In this document: positions 1 through 9,353 of the stretch, piece after piece
Layout: every line of letters begins with the position of its first letter
Position numbering within the stretch: the first letter of the stretch is position 1
NCBI RefSeq assembly: GCF_017312485.1
Contig: NZ_BMBA01000011.1
Coordinates: forward strand, 1 to 64,000
DNA from: Clostridium zeae
GTDB lineage: Bacteria > Bacillota > Clostridia > Clostridiales > Clostridiaceae
Length of the DNA stretch: 64,000 nucleotides
Direction: 5' to 3'
The notes under the pieces: generated by a model
What the model was told of the DNA's origin: nothing
Seen by the model: only the letters and a program-made list of their open reading frames with translations
Database searches by the model: none
Position numbers and translations under genes: made by a program

Positions 1-827
1 TTCTTAACTACAGGAAGTTTTCTATGATCGTTAGCATTTAAGTTTTCTACCTTAAGGATTTCACGACCTACTTTTGCTTCAGCCTTCTGTACTACAAGAT
101 TAACTTTTCTACCTACCATTAGCTCCGCTAATTGGTCGATATTAGTATCCTTAGTATTTACAGTTCCAGTAACCTTACCTCTTCTTATTATGGTTACTCT
201 GTCACTCATCTTCATAACTTCTTTAAGCTTATGAGTGATAAGAATTACTGACTTGCCTTGTGACTTTAGGTTATCTATAATAACTCCAAGCTCATCTATT
301 TCTTGAGGAGTTAGAACCGCCGTAGGTTCGTCAAGTATTAATATATCTGCTCCTCTATATAAAGCCTTTAGTATTTCTACCTTTTGTTGTTTACCAACTG
401 TGATGTCTTCGATTACCTCGTTTGGATCTATATTAAAACCGTACTTTTTAGCAATAGCCTTAACATCCTCTATCGCTTTCTTCATGTCTACCTTCAAACC
501 TTTTTTAGGTTCAATTCCTAGAACTATATTTTCTGCAACTGTAAAATTATGAACAAGCATAAAATGTTGATGCACCATACCAATTCCAAGCTTTATAGCA
601 TCGTTAGGGTTTGTTATCTTAGCTAGCTGTCCGTTAACGTATATTTCACCCTTCTCTTGTTGGTACAACCCATATAGTATGTTCATTAAAGTGGTTTTTC
701 CCGCTCCATTTTCACCTAACAAAACGTGAGTTTCACTTTTGTTAAGATCAAAATTAACATCATCGTTAGCTATGGTTCCTGGGAATATTTTTGTGATGCC
801 CTTCATTTCTACCACTTTTGTCACCAT
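1..827 (-). CDS. ABC transporter ATP-binding protein, nucleoside/ribose type (partial, cut by window edge)
   Basis: ATPase subunit expected to energise import of nucleosides or a related substrate through the BMP lipoprotein encoded just upstream in transcription order. About 275 codons are visible. They contain Walker A GENGAGKTT near residue 40, the Q-loop stretch MVHQHF, a signature-like TVGKQQKVEILKAL and Walker B ILILDEPTAVLTPQE, then the linker to a second ABC domain that lies beyond position 1. The family (RbsA/NupO-like, about 510 residues) carries two ABC domains. The start ATG at 827 follows AGGAGG with 5 bases between. Permease genes are expected beyond the left edge. Substrate specificity is inferred only from the BMP partner. 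Confidence 0.93.
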   Translation of the reverse strand, partial: MVTKVVEMKGITKIFPGTIANDDVNFDLNKSETHVLLGENGAGKTTLMNILYGLYQQEKGEIYVNGQLAKITNPNDAIKLGIGMVHQHFMLVHNFTVAENIVLGIEPKKGLKVDMKKAIEDVKAIAKKYGFNIDPNEVIEDITVGKQQKVEILKALYRGADILILDEPTAVLTPQEIDELGVIIDNLKSQGKSVILITHKLKEVMKMSDRVTIIRRGKVTGTVNTKDTNIDQLAELMVGRKVNLVVQKAEAKVGREILKVENLNANDHRKLPVVK

Positions 828-867
828 TAATACCTCCTAATTTAAAAATAGAAAACTCCTTAAATCT

Positions 868-898
868 TTAAAAAAGCTAGATGTAGCAACATCTAGCT
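868..898 (-). terminator. Intrinsic terminator/attenuator between BMP gene and ATPase gene
   Basis: A perfect 10-bp stem AGCTAGATGT/ACATCTAGCT with a 4-base loop is followed on the minus strand by TTTTTT. It lies between the lipoprotein gene and the ATPase gene. Partial termination here would give more binding protein than ATPase; that effect is inferred. Confidence 0.85.
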
Positions 899-924
899 CT
901 TCTTTGAACCTATAAATATTAAAA

Positions 925-2013
925 TTATTGTACTGCAGCTGGTGTAAATGTCTTAACATCAGCTGGTTTTGTTGGAACTGTTATCTTTCCATCTTTAACA
1001 GCAGCTTGATACTTAGCTACTAAATCAAGAACATCTTTAGGAGTATTCTTGTTTGAAGTACCAGCGATATCTATTCCGCCTTCTTTTAATCCAAGTTCAA
1101 CAGTACCAGATTTAAATGTACCATTTACTATATCTTTAGCAGCTTGGTATGTTGCGAAGTCAACTTTCTTTATCATAGAAGAAAGTATTACATCAGCATA
1201 TTGTGGAAGTGTAACCGCTTGGTCCATATCAACTCCTATAGCCCAAACCTTTTTACCATTTTTGTTTGCTTCTTGAACAGCTTGGAACATACCTTCTCCA
1301 GCTCCACCAGCTGCATGGTATATTACTGTACAACCAGCATTGATTAAGTTCTTAGCTGCTTCTTTTCCCTTAGCAGCATCTGTAAAGCTATCAACATATT
1401 GAACTGTTTTTCTTGCAATTAAATCTTCTGCAGCAGTTGGGTTAACAGCTTTAACTCCAGCTGCAAATCCTGCTTCGAACTTTTGTATAAGTTCCATGTC
1501 TTTTCCACCAATAAATCCTACTTTGCCAGTTCCAGCAACCTTACCAGCTATAACTCCCATAAGGAATGAACCGTCTTGCTCTTTAAATAGTATTGATCTT
1601 ACATTAGAAGCATCTACGCTTGAGTCAACTATAGCAAAGTTTACATCTGTATGCTTTGAAGCTGCATTCTTAACTGCGTCAGACATTTGGAAACCAACGC
1701 CTACAACTAGGTTTGCTTTTTCTGATACTAAAGCATCTAGGTTTGATTCATAATCATCCTTAGATTTTGATTCAACAGCCTTATAATCAAATTTGAACTC
1801 ATCTTTAGCTTTCTTTATTCCAGTATCAGCTGCTTGGTTAAATGACTTATCATTTAAACCACCTTCATCAGTTGAAAGTCCAACCATTACCTTCTTATCA
1901 GAAGTTTTGTTATCAGTAGTTGTTTTGTCATTAGTCTTACTAGCACAACCAGCAAATAGAGTTGCTACTACTGCCACCGAAGCTACAGCAGCCATTAATT
2001 TTTTCTTGTTCAT
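925..2013 (-). CDS. BMP family ABC transporter substrate-binding lipoprotein
   Basis: Extracytoplasmic binding protein of the Bmp/PnrA family, which binds purine nucleosides in characterised members. The 362-residue length is normal. The N-terminus MNKKKLMAAVASVAVVATLF is a signal peptide ending in the lipobox FAGC with the modified Cys at residue 23. A Thr/Asp/Lys-rich linker follows, then the BMP core (VMVGLSTDEGGLNDKSFNQ, FIGGKDMELIQKFEAGF, VDMDQ). The ATG follows GGAGG. It is first in the operon, followed by a terminator hairpin and the ATPase gene. No purine riboswitch was recognised upstream. Confidence 0.94.
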   Translation of the reverse strand: MNKKKLMAAVASVAVVATLFAGCASKTNDKTTTDNKTSDKKVMVGLSTDEGGLNDKSFNQAADTGIKKAKDEFKFDYKAVESKSKDDYESNLDALVSEKANLVVGVGFQMSDAVKNAASKHTDVNFAIVDSSVDASNVRSILFKEQDGSFLMGVIAGKVAGTGKVGFIGGKDMELIQKFEAGFAAGVKAVNPTAAEDLIARKTVQYVDSFTDAAKGKEAAKNLINAGCTVIYHAAGGAGEGMFQAVQEANKNGKKVWAIGVDMDQAVTLPQYADVILSSMIKKVDFATYQAAKDIVNGTFKSGTVELGLKEGGIDIAGTSNKNTPKDVLDLVAKYQAAVKDGKITVPTKPADVKTFTPAAVQ

Positions 2014-2645
2014 TACAGATCCCTCCTAAGATTTATATATTGTTTGGTTACAAACATATAACCAACCATTTACATTTTGAACGAGTACTCTGATACCAAA
2101 ATAAATATGTAAGCACTTACTCAAAAAGTTAACACAATATTAGCTTAATAATAAAAAAATGCCTGTTATGAATACAAAATTAATTAAGATATACATGTCC
2201 TAAAAATATATTTTAAAACCTAATAAATAATTGTATATAACAAACACCATCGTTTATAATTCTCCTAAATTTGAGAGAATAGCCTTTTAAATAATAACAT
2301 AAGCATATTTTGGTAATCATTTGCCCGTTGTAATTATAGCATACGTACAGGATAAATGAAACACTTTTTTCATTTATGTTACTAAATTAAACTTAAAAAA
2401 TAATAATTTTTTAATGATAATTTACTAAACCGATATTGAATGAAATATGCTAATGAATACCTTTTCATTTTTAAGCGGTTTAATTTTATTTCTTAATAAA
2501 TATCCATGGATTATTTTAGAAATATATTTTGAAGTGTTTATTAATTTTTTATTAATTTCTCTTCTACTATTAAGTATATAAAATTTTGCCTTTATTTATT
2601 CTTAATTTTTATATGGAAATTTATTCTAACAAGTTATATTTGATT
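2014..2645. other. AT-rich intergenic region upstream of the BMP operon
   Basis: No convincing ORF. A short hairpin TTGGTTA/TAACCAA lies about 20-45 bases upstream of the BMP ribosome binding site. The purine-riboswitch core words were looked for and not found. The promoter of the BMP operon must be here, but no hexamer pair stands out in this very AT-rich DNA. Confidence 0.5.
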
Positions 2646-2780
2646 TTTGAACATCTGCCTTTCCCAATACATATGAGGAAACTTACAATCAATAAGTTTT
2701 ATTTTTTACTGTATAGCTATAAAAAACTTATAAAACCATTGATATATAGCTTAAAAATTTTATACTTTTCAATACAGCAA
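2646..2780 (+). repeat. Family B repeat, copy B1, next to the degV terminator
   Basis: Shares words in the same order with the region at 19130-19305: CATCTGCNTTTCC, ATATGAGGAAA, ATAAGTTTTATTTTTT, ATATATAG, TTAAAAATTTTA and a terminal run of A residues. It ends where the T-tract of the degV terminator begins. Copies at 22330-22425 and, more weakly, 26885-27020 occupy the same position relative to other terminators. Confidence 0.6.
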
Positions 2781-2817
2781 AAAAGCAGCAAGTTCTATCA
2801 AAGATGTACCTACTGCT
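2778..2817 (-). terminator. Probable degV terminator
   Basis: AGCAG/CTGCT stem with partial extension (AGCAGTAGGT against ACTTGCTGCT), followed on the minus strand by TTTTTT. The stem is weaker than others in the window. Confidence 0.55.
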
Positions 2818-2860
2818 CATATTAAATATAAAATGTATAATTGCTAATATCTTATAAATT

Positions 2861-3700
2861 TTAGAATTCTTCAATAAAAAATAATCCACAAGCTTTTGGA
2901 CCTGAATGTATTCCAACTGTACATCCAACTTCAGCATCAATATATTCAATATCATTTTCATTCAAGTATTCTTTTAAAGGTTCATAGATATCTTGATTCT
3001 CGATATGCAAAAGCACAACTGGTTCTCCTGTTTTTCTTTTAAGAGTTTCAAAGGTTCTAATTATTTCTTTAGTAGCCTTTTTACTTCCTCTAACCTTGTC
3101 CATTACAGACATCTTCCCCTGCTTAACCTCTAATAGTAGTCTTATTCCAAGAACACTACCAATAACTCCTGCAGTTCTTGAAAGTCTTCCTCCACGAACT
3201 AGGTTATCTAAATTTTCAAAGCTTAATGCACTTTTAATATGTGGTATAGCCAACAACAATTCATTTTCTATTTCTTTTATATTCATTCCTTTTTCACTTA
3301 AAGCTATTGCTTTAAGAACTACTATACCTAATCCTGATGTTACATTTTTTGAGTCAATTACTATTATATCTTCTGTATCGAACATATCTTTAGCTATGCA
3401 AGCTGAGTTATAAGTTCCACTCATATCCGATGAAAGATGTATGGATATAATTTTATAACCCTCTTCTAAATATCTCTTGTAACATTCATAAAATCTATTT
3501 GGGGTAACTTGTGCTGTGGTTGGAAGTGCATCTTCTTCTTCTATACGCTTAAGCATAGTTCTAAGATTTATTTCTACTCCATCAAGATAGCTTTCTTCTC
3601 CAAAATTAATAAGAAGTGGTAGTACCTCCACGTCATTTTTACTTAACAACTCAATGGGGATATCTACAGTACTATCTGTAACTATTTTAATCTTTTCCAT
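2861..3700 (-). CDS. DegV family fatty-acid-binding protein
   Basis: DegV/FakB-like protein of 279 residues. Family members bind a fatty acid and, in the best-known cases, present it to a fatty acid kinase for phospholipid synthesis. Seen: the N-terminal KIVTDSTVDIPIELL with the STxD motif, the HLSSDMSGTYNSA region, the NLVRGGRLSRTAG segment and the C-terminal GCTVGIHSGPKACGLFF. ATG preceded by GGGGGAAGGG. It follows trmL by 15 bases and is probably cotranscribed. No FakA kinase gene is visible here, so the physiological partner is unknown. Confidence 0.92.
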   Translation of the reverse strand: MEKIKIVTDSTVDIPIELLSKNDVEVLPLLINFGEESYLDGVEINLRTMLKRIEEEDALPTTAQVTPNRFYECYKRYLEEGYKIISIHLSSDMSGTYNSACIAKDMFDTEDIIVIDSKNVTSGLGIVVLKAIALSEKGMNIKEIENELLLAIPHIKSALSFENLDNLVRGGRLSRTAGVIGSVLGIRLLLEVKQGKMSVMDKVRGSKKATKEIIRTFETLKRKTGEPVVLLHIENQDIYEPLKEYLNENDIEYIDAEVGCTVGIHSGPKACGLFFIEEF

Positions 3701-3715
3701 ATCCCTTCCCCCTAT

Positions 3716-4177
3716 TTACTTCATACTTGGAAAACCAATTTGTCTCAATGCTTCATACGCAATAATCGAAACTGTGTTTGATAAATTAAGTGATCTTGTG
3801 GATGTGTTTATCATCGGAACCCTTATTCCTTGTAAATCATTGTGAACACTTTCAGGTACTCCAGATGATTCTCTACCAAACATTATGAAATCACCTTCTT
3901 TATATTCCACTTCATCATAATAATTTTCTGCATGAGTCGTAGATAAGAATATTCTAGCTCCTTTATTCTTCTCCATAAACTCTTCATAGCTTTCATAAAT
4001 CTCCATATTTAAATATTGCCAATAGTCAAGACCTGCTCTTCTTACATGCTTTTCATCTAGATCAAAGCCTAAAGGTTTAATTAAATGTAATTTAGAATTA
4101 GTCAAAACACAAGTTCTAGCTATGTTACCTGTATTTTGAGGTATTTCTGGCTGATATAAAACTATATTAAGATTCAC
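3716..4177 (-). CDS. trmL: tRNA (cytidine(34)-2'-O)-methyltransferase TrmL
   Basis: SPOUT-class methyltransferase that 2'-O-methylates the wobble base of certain leucine tRNAs. The 153 residues match the usual single-domain length. Motifs seen: VLYQPEIPQNTGNIARTC at the N-terminus, LIKPLGFDLDEKHVRRAGLDYW, FMFGRESSGVP and the C-terminal knot segment RSLNLSNTVSIIAYEALRQ. The start codon is GTG, placed by GGAGG 7 bases upstream. It is followed after 15 bases by degV. Confidence 0.93.
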   Translation of the reverse strand: MNLNIVLYQPEIPQNTGNIARTCVLTNSKLHLIKPLGFDLDEKHVRRAGLDYWQYLNMEIYESYEEFMEKNKGARIFLSTTHAENYYDEVEYKEGDFIMFGRESSGVPESVHNDLQGIRVPMINTSTRSLNLSNTVSIIAYEALRQIGFPSMK

Positions 4178-4338
4178 TTTATTTCCTCCGAACGGTCTAT
4201 ATAAATTATAAAATCACACTTCATCTTATTATATTACAATATTTTATTATGTTAATCAAATCTAAAATAACCTATAATTTCTTAAGTCAACATGACAAAA
4301 TATGATTTTATATCGTACTCTGGCGGTAATGTGTTAAT

Positions 4339-5181
4339 TTATCTTTCTTTAGATACAATAAATTTTTCTATAGCTTTTCCAACTCCATCGTTATCATTTG
4401 TATCAGTAATATAATCAGCTATATCCTTAAGTTCCTTAATTCCATTTCCCATTGCTACTCCCATACCAGCATACTCTATCATAGGCATATCGTTCTCGTT
4501 GTCACCTATACACATTATCTCTTCTCTTTCTATACCGTAGTATGCAGCAAGAACTTCAACTGCTCTTCCTTTGGTAACATCTTTGTTAAGTATTTCTATA
4601 TTAAATGCTCCAGAGCTAGTTACACTTATATCATCCATAGCATCAAGTTCTTTTCTAAAGTCCTTTAGCGTGTTCTTATTAGGACTAAACACAATACATT
4701 TTACAAATTCATCTGTATGCTCTTTAAATACTTTTTCCCACTCTTTTCTTTTACCGATATATTTAATCGTAAGTCTTAAATCTTTTGGTAATGGATAAGA
4801 CATAAATAACTTTAAAGCAGTTCCTTGAATTCTGCTACTTACAAATATACTATCAGTAGTATAAAAGTGCATTTTTATTCCGTATTTACCTACTGAATCC
4901 AGAAGTCTGAGACAAGTCTCACTGTTAAGAGCATTTTTGTATATAACTATACCTTTATCTTTTTCTCTTATCACAGCTCCATTAGTAGCTATAACCGGTG
5001 ATTTAACCCCTAACAAATTTGAATAATGTAGGGCATTATTAAATATTCTTCCTGTAGTTACAACAATATGCACTCCCATATCATGGGCCTTTTTTAGCAT
5101 CTCTCTATTATAATTAGAAAGCCTTTTTTTACTGTTTAGCAGAGTTCCATCCATATCTATACATACTAATTTATAGCTCAT
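4339..5181 (-). CDS. Cof-type HAD-IIB family phosphatase
   Basis: Haloacid-dehalogenase superfamily hydrolase of 280 residues, likely a cytoplasmic sugar-phosphate or nucleotide phosphatase. Motif I is DMDGTLLNSKKRLS (nucleophile Asp9, acid/base Asp11), motif II is VVTTGR, a Lys in VTKGRAVEVL serves as motif III, and motif IV is GDNENDMPMIEYAG. The C2B cap lies in the middle. ATG follows AGGAG. It is transcribed alone, with 161 bases to trmL. The substrate cannot be assigned from sequence. Confidence 0.92.
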   Translation of the reverse strand: MSYKLVCIDMDGTLLNSKKRLSNYNREMLKKAHDMGVHIVVTTGRIFNNALHYSNLLGVKSPVIATNGAVIREKDKGIVIYKNALNSETCLRLLDSVGKYGIKMHFYTTDSIFVSSRIQGTALKLFMSYPLPKDLRLTIKYIGKRKEWEKVFKEHTDEFVKCIVFSPNKNTLKDFRKELDAMDDISVTSSGAFNIEILNKDVTKGRAVEVLAAYYGIEREEIMCIGDNENDMPMIEYAGMGVAMGNGIKELKDIADYITDTNDNDGVGKAIEKFIVSKER

Positions 5182-5275
5182 ATATTACTCCTATTTCTAA
5201 AGTATATTGAATAGCATACCTATAATTTTTGTTTTTCTAATACGCTATTTTATAATTTGTGTATATTTTAACTTC

Positions 5276-5694
5276 AGTATTTATTTAACATTATTATTGA
5301 AATTAAGGTGTTGCTTCCGTAGATACTATATGAGTGAGCTGTTAGAATTAAATGATTTTCGGAGATGGGATAGCATTAAAAAATCGCTAATTGTTCTTAA
5401 TTAGTGATTTTTTTGCGCATCTGCCTTTTCTGAACGTATGTGAAGAAATTCTGGCAGGCGACATATTCCCACTTTTACTCTTTAGGTGTATATCCTTTTG
5501 TTTTCTTAAATTTTATATACAAAAGCTTTATAAGTAATCATAATCAATAAAGAGTAAAAGCTGTATTGTCCGAACGTAGTGAGTTATACAGTTTTAGCTA
5601 TGGAATTGTAGAAAATCATATTAATTCTTTGCGAAACTCATTAAAGTATCGGAGGAGTAACAACTTAATTTCAACAAAGACTTAAATAACCGTA
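5276..5694 (+). repeat. Family A structured repeat, long form, copy A1
   Basis: About 419 bp with long imperfect terminal inverted arms. TTGAAATTAAG on the left pairs with CTTAATTTCAA on the right, and ATACTATATGAGTGAGCTG...AGAATTAAATGATTTTC pairs with GAAAATCATATTAATTCTTTGCG...CTCATTAAAGTATCGG. Inner stem GGATAGC/GCTATGG. The innermost hairpin CTGTAT/ATACAG (5561-5591) presents the loop word GAACGTAGTGAG. Compared with short-form copies it carries an extra module (about 5371-5555): a terminator-like stem AATCGCTAATT/AATTAGTGATT, CTGCC/GGCAG and TTTTACTCTTTA/TAAAGAGTAAAA. Boundaries are estimated by alignment to copy A3. Confidence 0.8.
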
Positions 5695-5789
5695 AAACCT
5701 ATACTTTATCTTTTTCATATCTGACAACATTATACCAACAAAACATTTTAAATCAAATAATTCCAACATTAATTTAATCAAACAATAAA

Positions 5790-5884
5790 GATGAAACACT
5801 TCAATCCCAAATCTATTTTCAAAACTCTTCAAGTTTATGATAGAAGCATTTGAAAATGTAAATTTGATTATGAAGCAGTTCATC
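5790..5884. repeat. Family C palindrome, copy C1
   Basis: A 95-bp imperfect palindrome. GATGAAACACTTCAATCC at the left pairs with the right end TTATGAAGCAGTTCATC, and AAATCTATTTTCAAA pairs with TTTGAAAATGTAAATTT. It is nearly identical to the reverse complement of 49128-49222. On the minus strand it follows the transglutaminase gene by 15 bases and ends in a T-rich stretch, so it may terminate that operon. Confidence 0.75.
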
Positions 5885-5899
5885 TATAAATTACATTTT

Positions 5900-8146
5900 T
5901 TAAAATAATATATATTTCTTTATCAGGTATTTCATATTTCCTTGATAATTTCTAGTTACATTCTCTATATAGTCTATCATTTGAAGCTTATCGTAGTGCA
6001 AATCATCTTCCTGAGCATAAAACTCTCTATATATAAGCTCAACTAACTCTACCATTTTCTTTGACAACTCGTAATTAGGTATATTTTCAGCAAATTCTAA
6101 ATCTGTCTCATTTTTAGACTTTATTATAATTATCTTATTTAATCTAAATTTACAATAATCATATAAAGGAATTAAACTATCACTTTTAAGAATTTTTCTC
6201 TTTTTTACAACTACTAAGCATATTCTCACAGTTATATATATCAGCACTAGTACAATTGGAGATAAAATCTTCAAATATAAATAATAGGTTTTATTTTTAA
6301 CTTCACTGCTATTCTTTTCTAAATCAACTTTTTTTGTGTTTCCGTTGCTATCCTTATCTACAGATGACTTTGAACCATCTAATCCACTACTATTACTTTC
6401 ACCATTGTTTTGTGCCTCTTTTGCATGTCTATATTGATACGCTGTAGGTACTGTATCAATCTTTGTAAAAGGTAAAGCCCTCGCTGCGTTGAAATTATTT
6501 CCATTGTACGATAAATAGATTTCTGTCCACGCATGAGCATCCTCATTAGTAACTTTATACATTCCATTGCTTTCCTTGTCCTTACTAACTTTAAAGCCTT
6601 CAACATATCTTGCTGGAATTCCTGCAATTCTACACATTACCGTCATAGCAGTTGCAAAATATACACAGTAGCCTTTCTTTTCTTCAAATAGAAAATAATC
6701 TACAAAGTCCTTTCCTTCTGGAACACTAGGAACATCTAAACTATAAGTATAGTTTTGAGTAAGATACGTTTTTAACCTATACGCCTTTTCATAATTTGAG
6801 GAAGTTCCCTTTACTATATCATAAACTAAATCAACGGTCCTTTGTGTTATAGTATCTGGCAACTGGAGGTAATTAGCCAACTCCCCATTATTAAGCAATT
6901 GATTTATCTCTACAGAATTACTCCCACTCAAAGGTGTATCAAAAGCTTTATCGTAAATACTATTTGAGTAAAAATTTATTGTATATTCTGTCTTTATAGG
7001 TTTTTCAGAATAAAAAGCTCCATTAACTTTATCCACATAGGTTTTATTATCACTGTTGTATTTTATGTTCACGACTTTAGAATAATAAGGATTGAATAAA
7101 GTTGTCGTTGTAACATAATCGGGATGAATCGTCATAGTTTCTTCATTAGCTCCAACAAAATTTTCAATATACGCTGAATCCATCATATTGCCTTTTTGTA
7201 CTAACCTAAAGTTAGGTATCCATGATGTTCCAGTATATTTATCTTTTACAGAACCTTTAAGATAGATTTCATTTTTAACATTTCCTTTATACTCTAATTT
7301 AAATGCTTCTCTATCATCAATATTAATTGGCCCGCCTAATATTTTAGATGAGTCATTATAACCGGATTTAGCTAGGGTATACCCATACTTATCAGGATTA
7401 TAAACACCTCCACTATCATCAGCTATATTTTCAACTACTTTATCTGTAATTATTTTAGAAAATTTACCACTTGATGATTTTGGTAATAACACTATAAACA
7501 TTGAGCTTACTATAGACATTACTATAGTTGCCCAAATAATTTTAGACGTCATAATATTATTTCTAATTTCTTTTCTTTTTAGCCTTTTCCTGTAATTTCC
7601 CAAGTGATTTACAGCATACGTTATTATACTTACAAAGATGAAGATATACATTACCTTATTAATTTCTTCATAGTATCCCAGATACCAATAAACCATCATT
7701 AAAAGCATATTTATAAGAATAATTATATCTGCAAATCCTCTTTTTTTAATCCACATAGCAAAAGGTATTAAGGTAGGAATTGTGATAACAAATAGATTTC
7801 TTATAAGTGAGAATGAGCTAGGCCATCCTTCTCTCATATTTGAAGTTATATGTGTCATATTATTTCCTATTCCTTCAATAATAAAAGAAACAGCATACTT
7901 TCTAAATACTATGACCAGTAATAGCACAGCAGAAAGCATAATCATAGTTAAAACTAGTTTTCTTTCTAAAGACTTAACTTTTTCATCATAAACCCAAGTT
8001 ATAATTACTCCTATTACAAACAGAAAAGTTATAAAATAGTAATTAGTTCCTTCAATATTAAGGCATGCTTTTAATATTAAAATGGTAAGTATCATATTTA
8101 AAAAAATAATAAAACTATCTAAAAGTCTTTCCTTAAACCATTCCAT
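5900..8146 (-). CDS. Membrane-anchored transglutaminase-like protein (TgpA-type)
   Basis: 748 residues. An N-terminal half with about six or seven hydrophobic segments precedes an extracytoplasmic transglutaminase core with catalytic Cys near residue 491 (KKGYCVYFATAMTVMCR) and His near 537 (NEDAHAWTEIY). A further membrane span lies near residue 630, followed by a cytoplasmic C-terminal DUF4129-like tail. It is third in a moxR-DUF58-transglutaminase operon, starting 1 base after the DUF58 stop. This trio recurs widely in bacteria and is thought to act on cell-surface proteins or their maturation; the substrate is unknown. ATG start. Confidence 0.9.
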   Translation of the reverse strand: MEWFKERLLDSFIIFLNMILTILILKACLNIEGTNYYFITFLFVIGVIITWVYDEKVKSLERKLVLTMIMLSAVLLLVIVFRKYAVSFIIEGIGNNMTHITSNMREGWPSSFSLIRNLFVITIPTLIPFAMWIKKRGFADIIILINMLLMMVYWYLGYYEEINKVMYIFIFVSIITYAVNHLGNYRKRLKRKEIRNNIMTSKIIWATIVMSIVSSMFIVLLPKSSSGKFSKIITDKVVENIADDSGGVYNPDKYGYTLAKSGYNDSSKILGGPINIDDREAFKLEYKGNVKNEIYLKGSVKDKYTGTSWIPNFRLVQKGNMMDSAYIENFVGANEETMTIHPDYVTTTTLFNPYYSKVVNIKYNSDNKTYVDKVNGAFYSEKPIKTEYTINFYSNSIYDKAFDTPLSGSNSVEINQLLNNGELANYLQLPDTITQRTVDLVYDIVKGTSSNYEKAYRLKTYLTQNYTYSLDVPSVPEGKDFVDYFLFEEKKGYCVYFATAMTVMCRIAGIPARYVEGFKVSKDKESNGMYKVTNEDAHAWTEIYLSYNGNNFNAARALPFTKIDTVPTAYQYRHAKEAQNNGESNSSGLDGSKSSVDKDSNGNTKKVDLEKNSSEVKNKTYYLYLKILSPIVLVLIYITVRICLVVVKKRKILKSDSLIPLYDYCKFRLNKIIIIKSKNETDLEFAENIPNYELSKKMVELVELIYREFYAQEDDLHYDKLQMIDYIENVTRNYQGNMKYLIKKYILF

Positions 8147-8147
8147 A

Positions 8148-9353
8148 CTAATTCACCTGTCCTTTTACAAGCTCTTCTATACTTATAGCGGCCTCATTAA
8201 ATAGACCTTCATCTATCTTGCAGCATAGAACTCCAATATTTCTCATAGTAATGACAGATTCATCACCAATTTCGCTCTTAAGATAAAATATAATAAGAGA
8301 ATTACCTTTTTCTTTATTCTCCATTATAAAGCTTACGATCTTGTCAGACAGTGTATGAGTTATCACAGCTATTCCAGCTATAGATGAAAGCCTATTTCTT
8401 TGAATATTTATAAAGTTTGTTACAGGAGTTATTCCTTCACTCCTATGCTCTATTAAGTATTCTAAAAATTTTTCAAAATCCATCTTATTTTCTATGCTTT
8501 GTACATGCTCGATTTTATTATTAACGAATACCTTTGTAGATATATTTTTCTTTAAAAGCGAGTATATAAGAGAAGCAGAAAAGTCTATAAGAAATTCCTC
8601 GTTTTTACCGTAAGGATCAAGACGATAATTACTTTCGTTCATATCCATAAATATATTAAACTCTTCACCAGAAACAGTATCAAAATTTCTTACATATAAG
8701 TCATTTAACTTTGCACTAACCTTCCAATTTATTCTCTTTAAGCTGTCTCCTTCTCTATACCTTCTCATATCTTTTGTAGAATGAGGATCTTCCTTACTTG
8801 TGACAATTGATAAAGTATTTTCAATTATTTCCGAACCACTTATTGCCACCTGACTGATATCATACACTCTTGGGAACACCTTAATTGGTTTACTTTCATT
8901 TATCTTATAATTAATATTGAAGATACCTAATAAGTCTTTAAGCTCCACATCATAACTACCCAAGTCAAACTTACCTCGGCTTATATATACTATTTCTTCA
9001 GATATTATATGATTTTCATTTATTGCTAGAGTTAGTGCATCACCTGTATAACTCTTTTTAATTCTATTTATACCTTCATTTGTGATTTTACAATAAGGGA
9101 GAATTAATATTGTGTTATTCTTCACCTTAGTATCAATATAGTCTTTATTTCCACATGTATAAAATTTAGCTATTGTAACATTCTGAATATGCAAACCTGA
9201 CTTAAACACAATTATTGATATAAGCCCTAAGATTCCTGGTATTAGTAGCATATAAAATATAACATGCGGAAGGCTTCCACCTTGAACATATACAAATACT
9301 GTAGCTAATACAAAAATAACTGCGTATTTTATACTAATCCTAAGCTTAAACAT
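8148..9353 (-). CDS. DUF58 domain-containing membrane protein
   Basis: 401 residues. Two N-terminal membrane spans (about residues 8-24 and 28-50) are followed by a beta-rich region. The DUF58 signature is TKDMRRYREGDSLKRINWKVSAK with the conserved RxYxxGDxxxxINW pattern near residue 200, then a von Willebrand A-like fold. It overlaps moxR by 8 bases and is followed at 1 base by the transglutaminase gene, so the three are translationally coupled. Known as the usual partner of MoxR ATPases; biochemical role undefined. Confidence 0.9.
   Translation of the reverse strand: MFKLRISIKYAVIFVLATVFVYVQGGSLPHVIFYMLLIPGILGLISIIVFKSGLHIQNVTIAKFYTCGNKDYIDTKVKNNTILILPYCKITNEGINRIKKSYTGDALTLAINENHIISEEIVYISRGKFDLGSYDVELKDLLGIFNINYKINESKPIKVFPRVYDISQVAISGSEIIENTLSIVTSKEDPHSTKDMRRYREGDSLKRINWKVSAKLNDLYVRNFDTVSGEEFNIFMDMNESNYRLDPYGKNEEFLIDFSASLIYSLLKKNISTKVFVNNKIEHVQSIENKMDFEKFLEYLIEHRSEGITPVTNFINIQRNRLSSIAGIAVITHTLSDKIVSFIMENKEKGNSLIIFYLKSEIGDESVITMRNIGVLCCKIDEGLFNEAAISIEELVKGQVN

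Noticed and set aside
2014-2645. Purine or other riboswitch ahead of the BMP nucleoside operon
   Set aside because: None of the conserved core words of the purine aptamer were found on the minus strand; only a short hairpin is visible.
5207-5404. 65-residue plus-strand ORF
   Set aside because: It lies across the left flank and arm of family A copy A1. The frame is not kept in other copies, and it has no ribosome binding site at its own start.
5276-5694. CRISPR array or group II intron as explanation of the repeat
   Set aside because: The copies are dispersed, not tandem with spacers, and there is no reverse transcriptase gene or domain V-like sequence.
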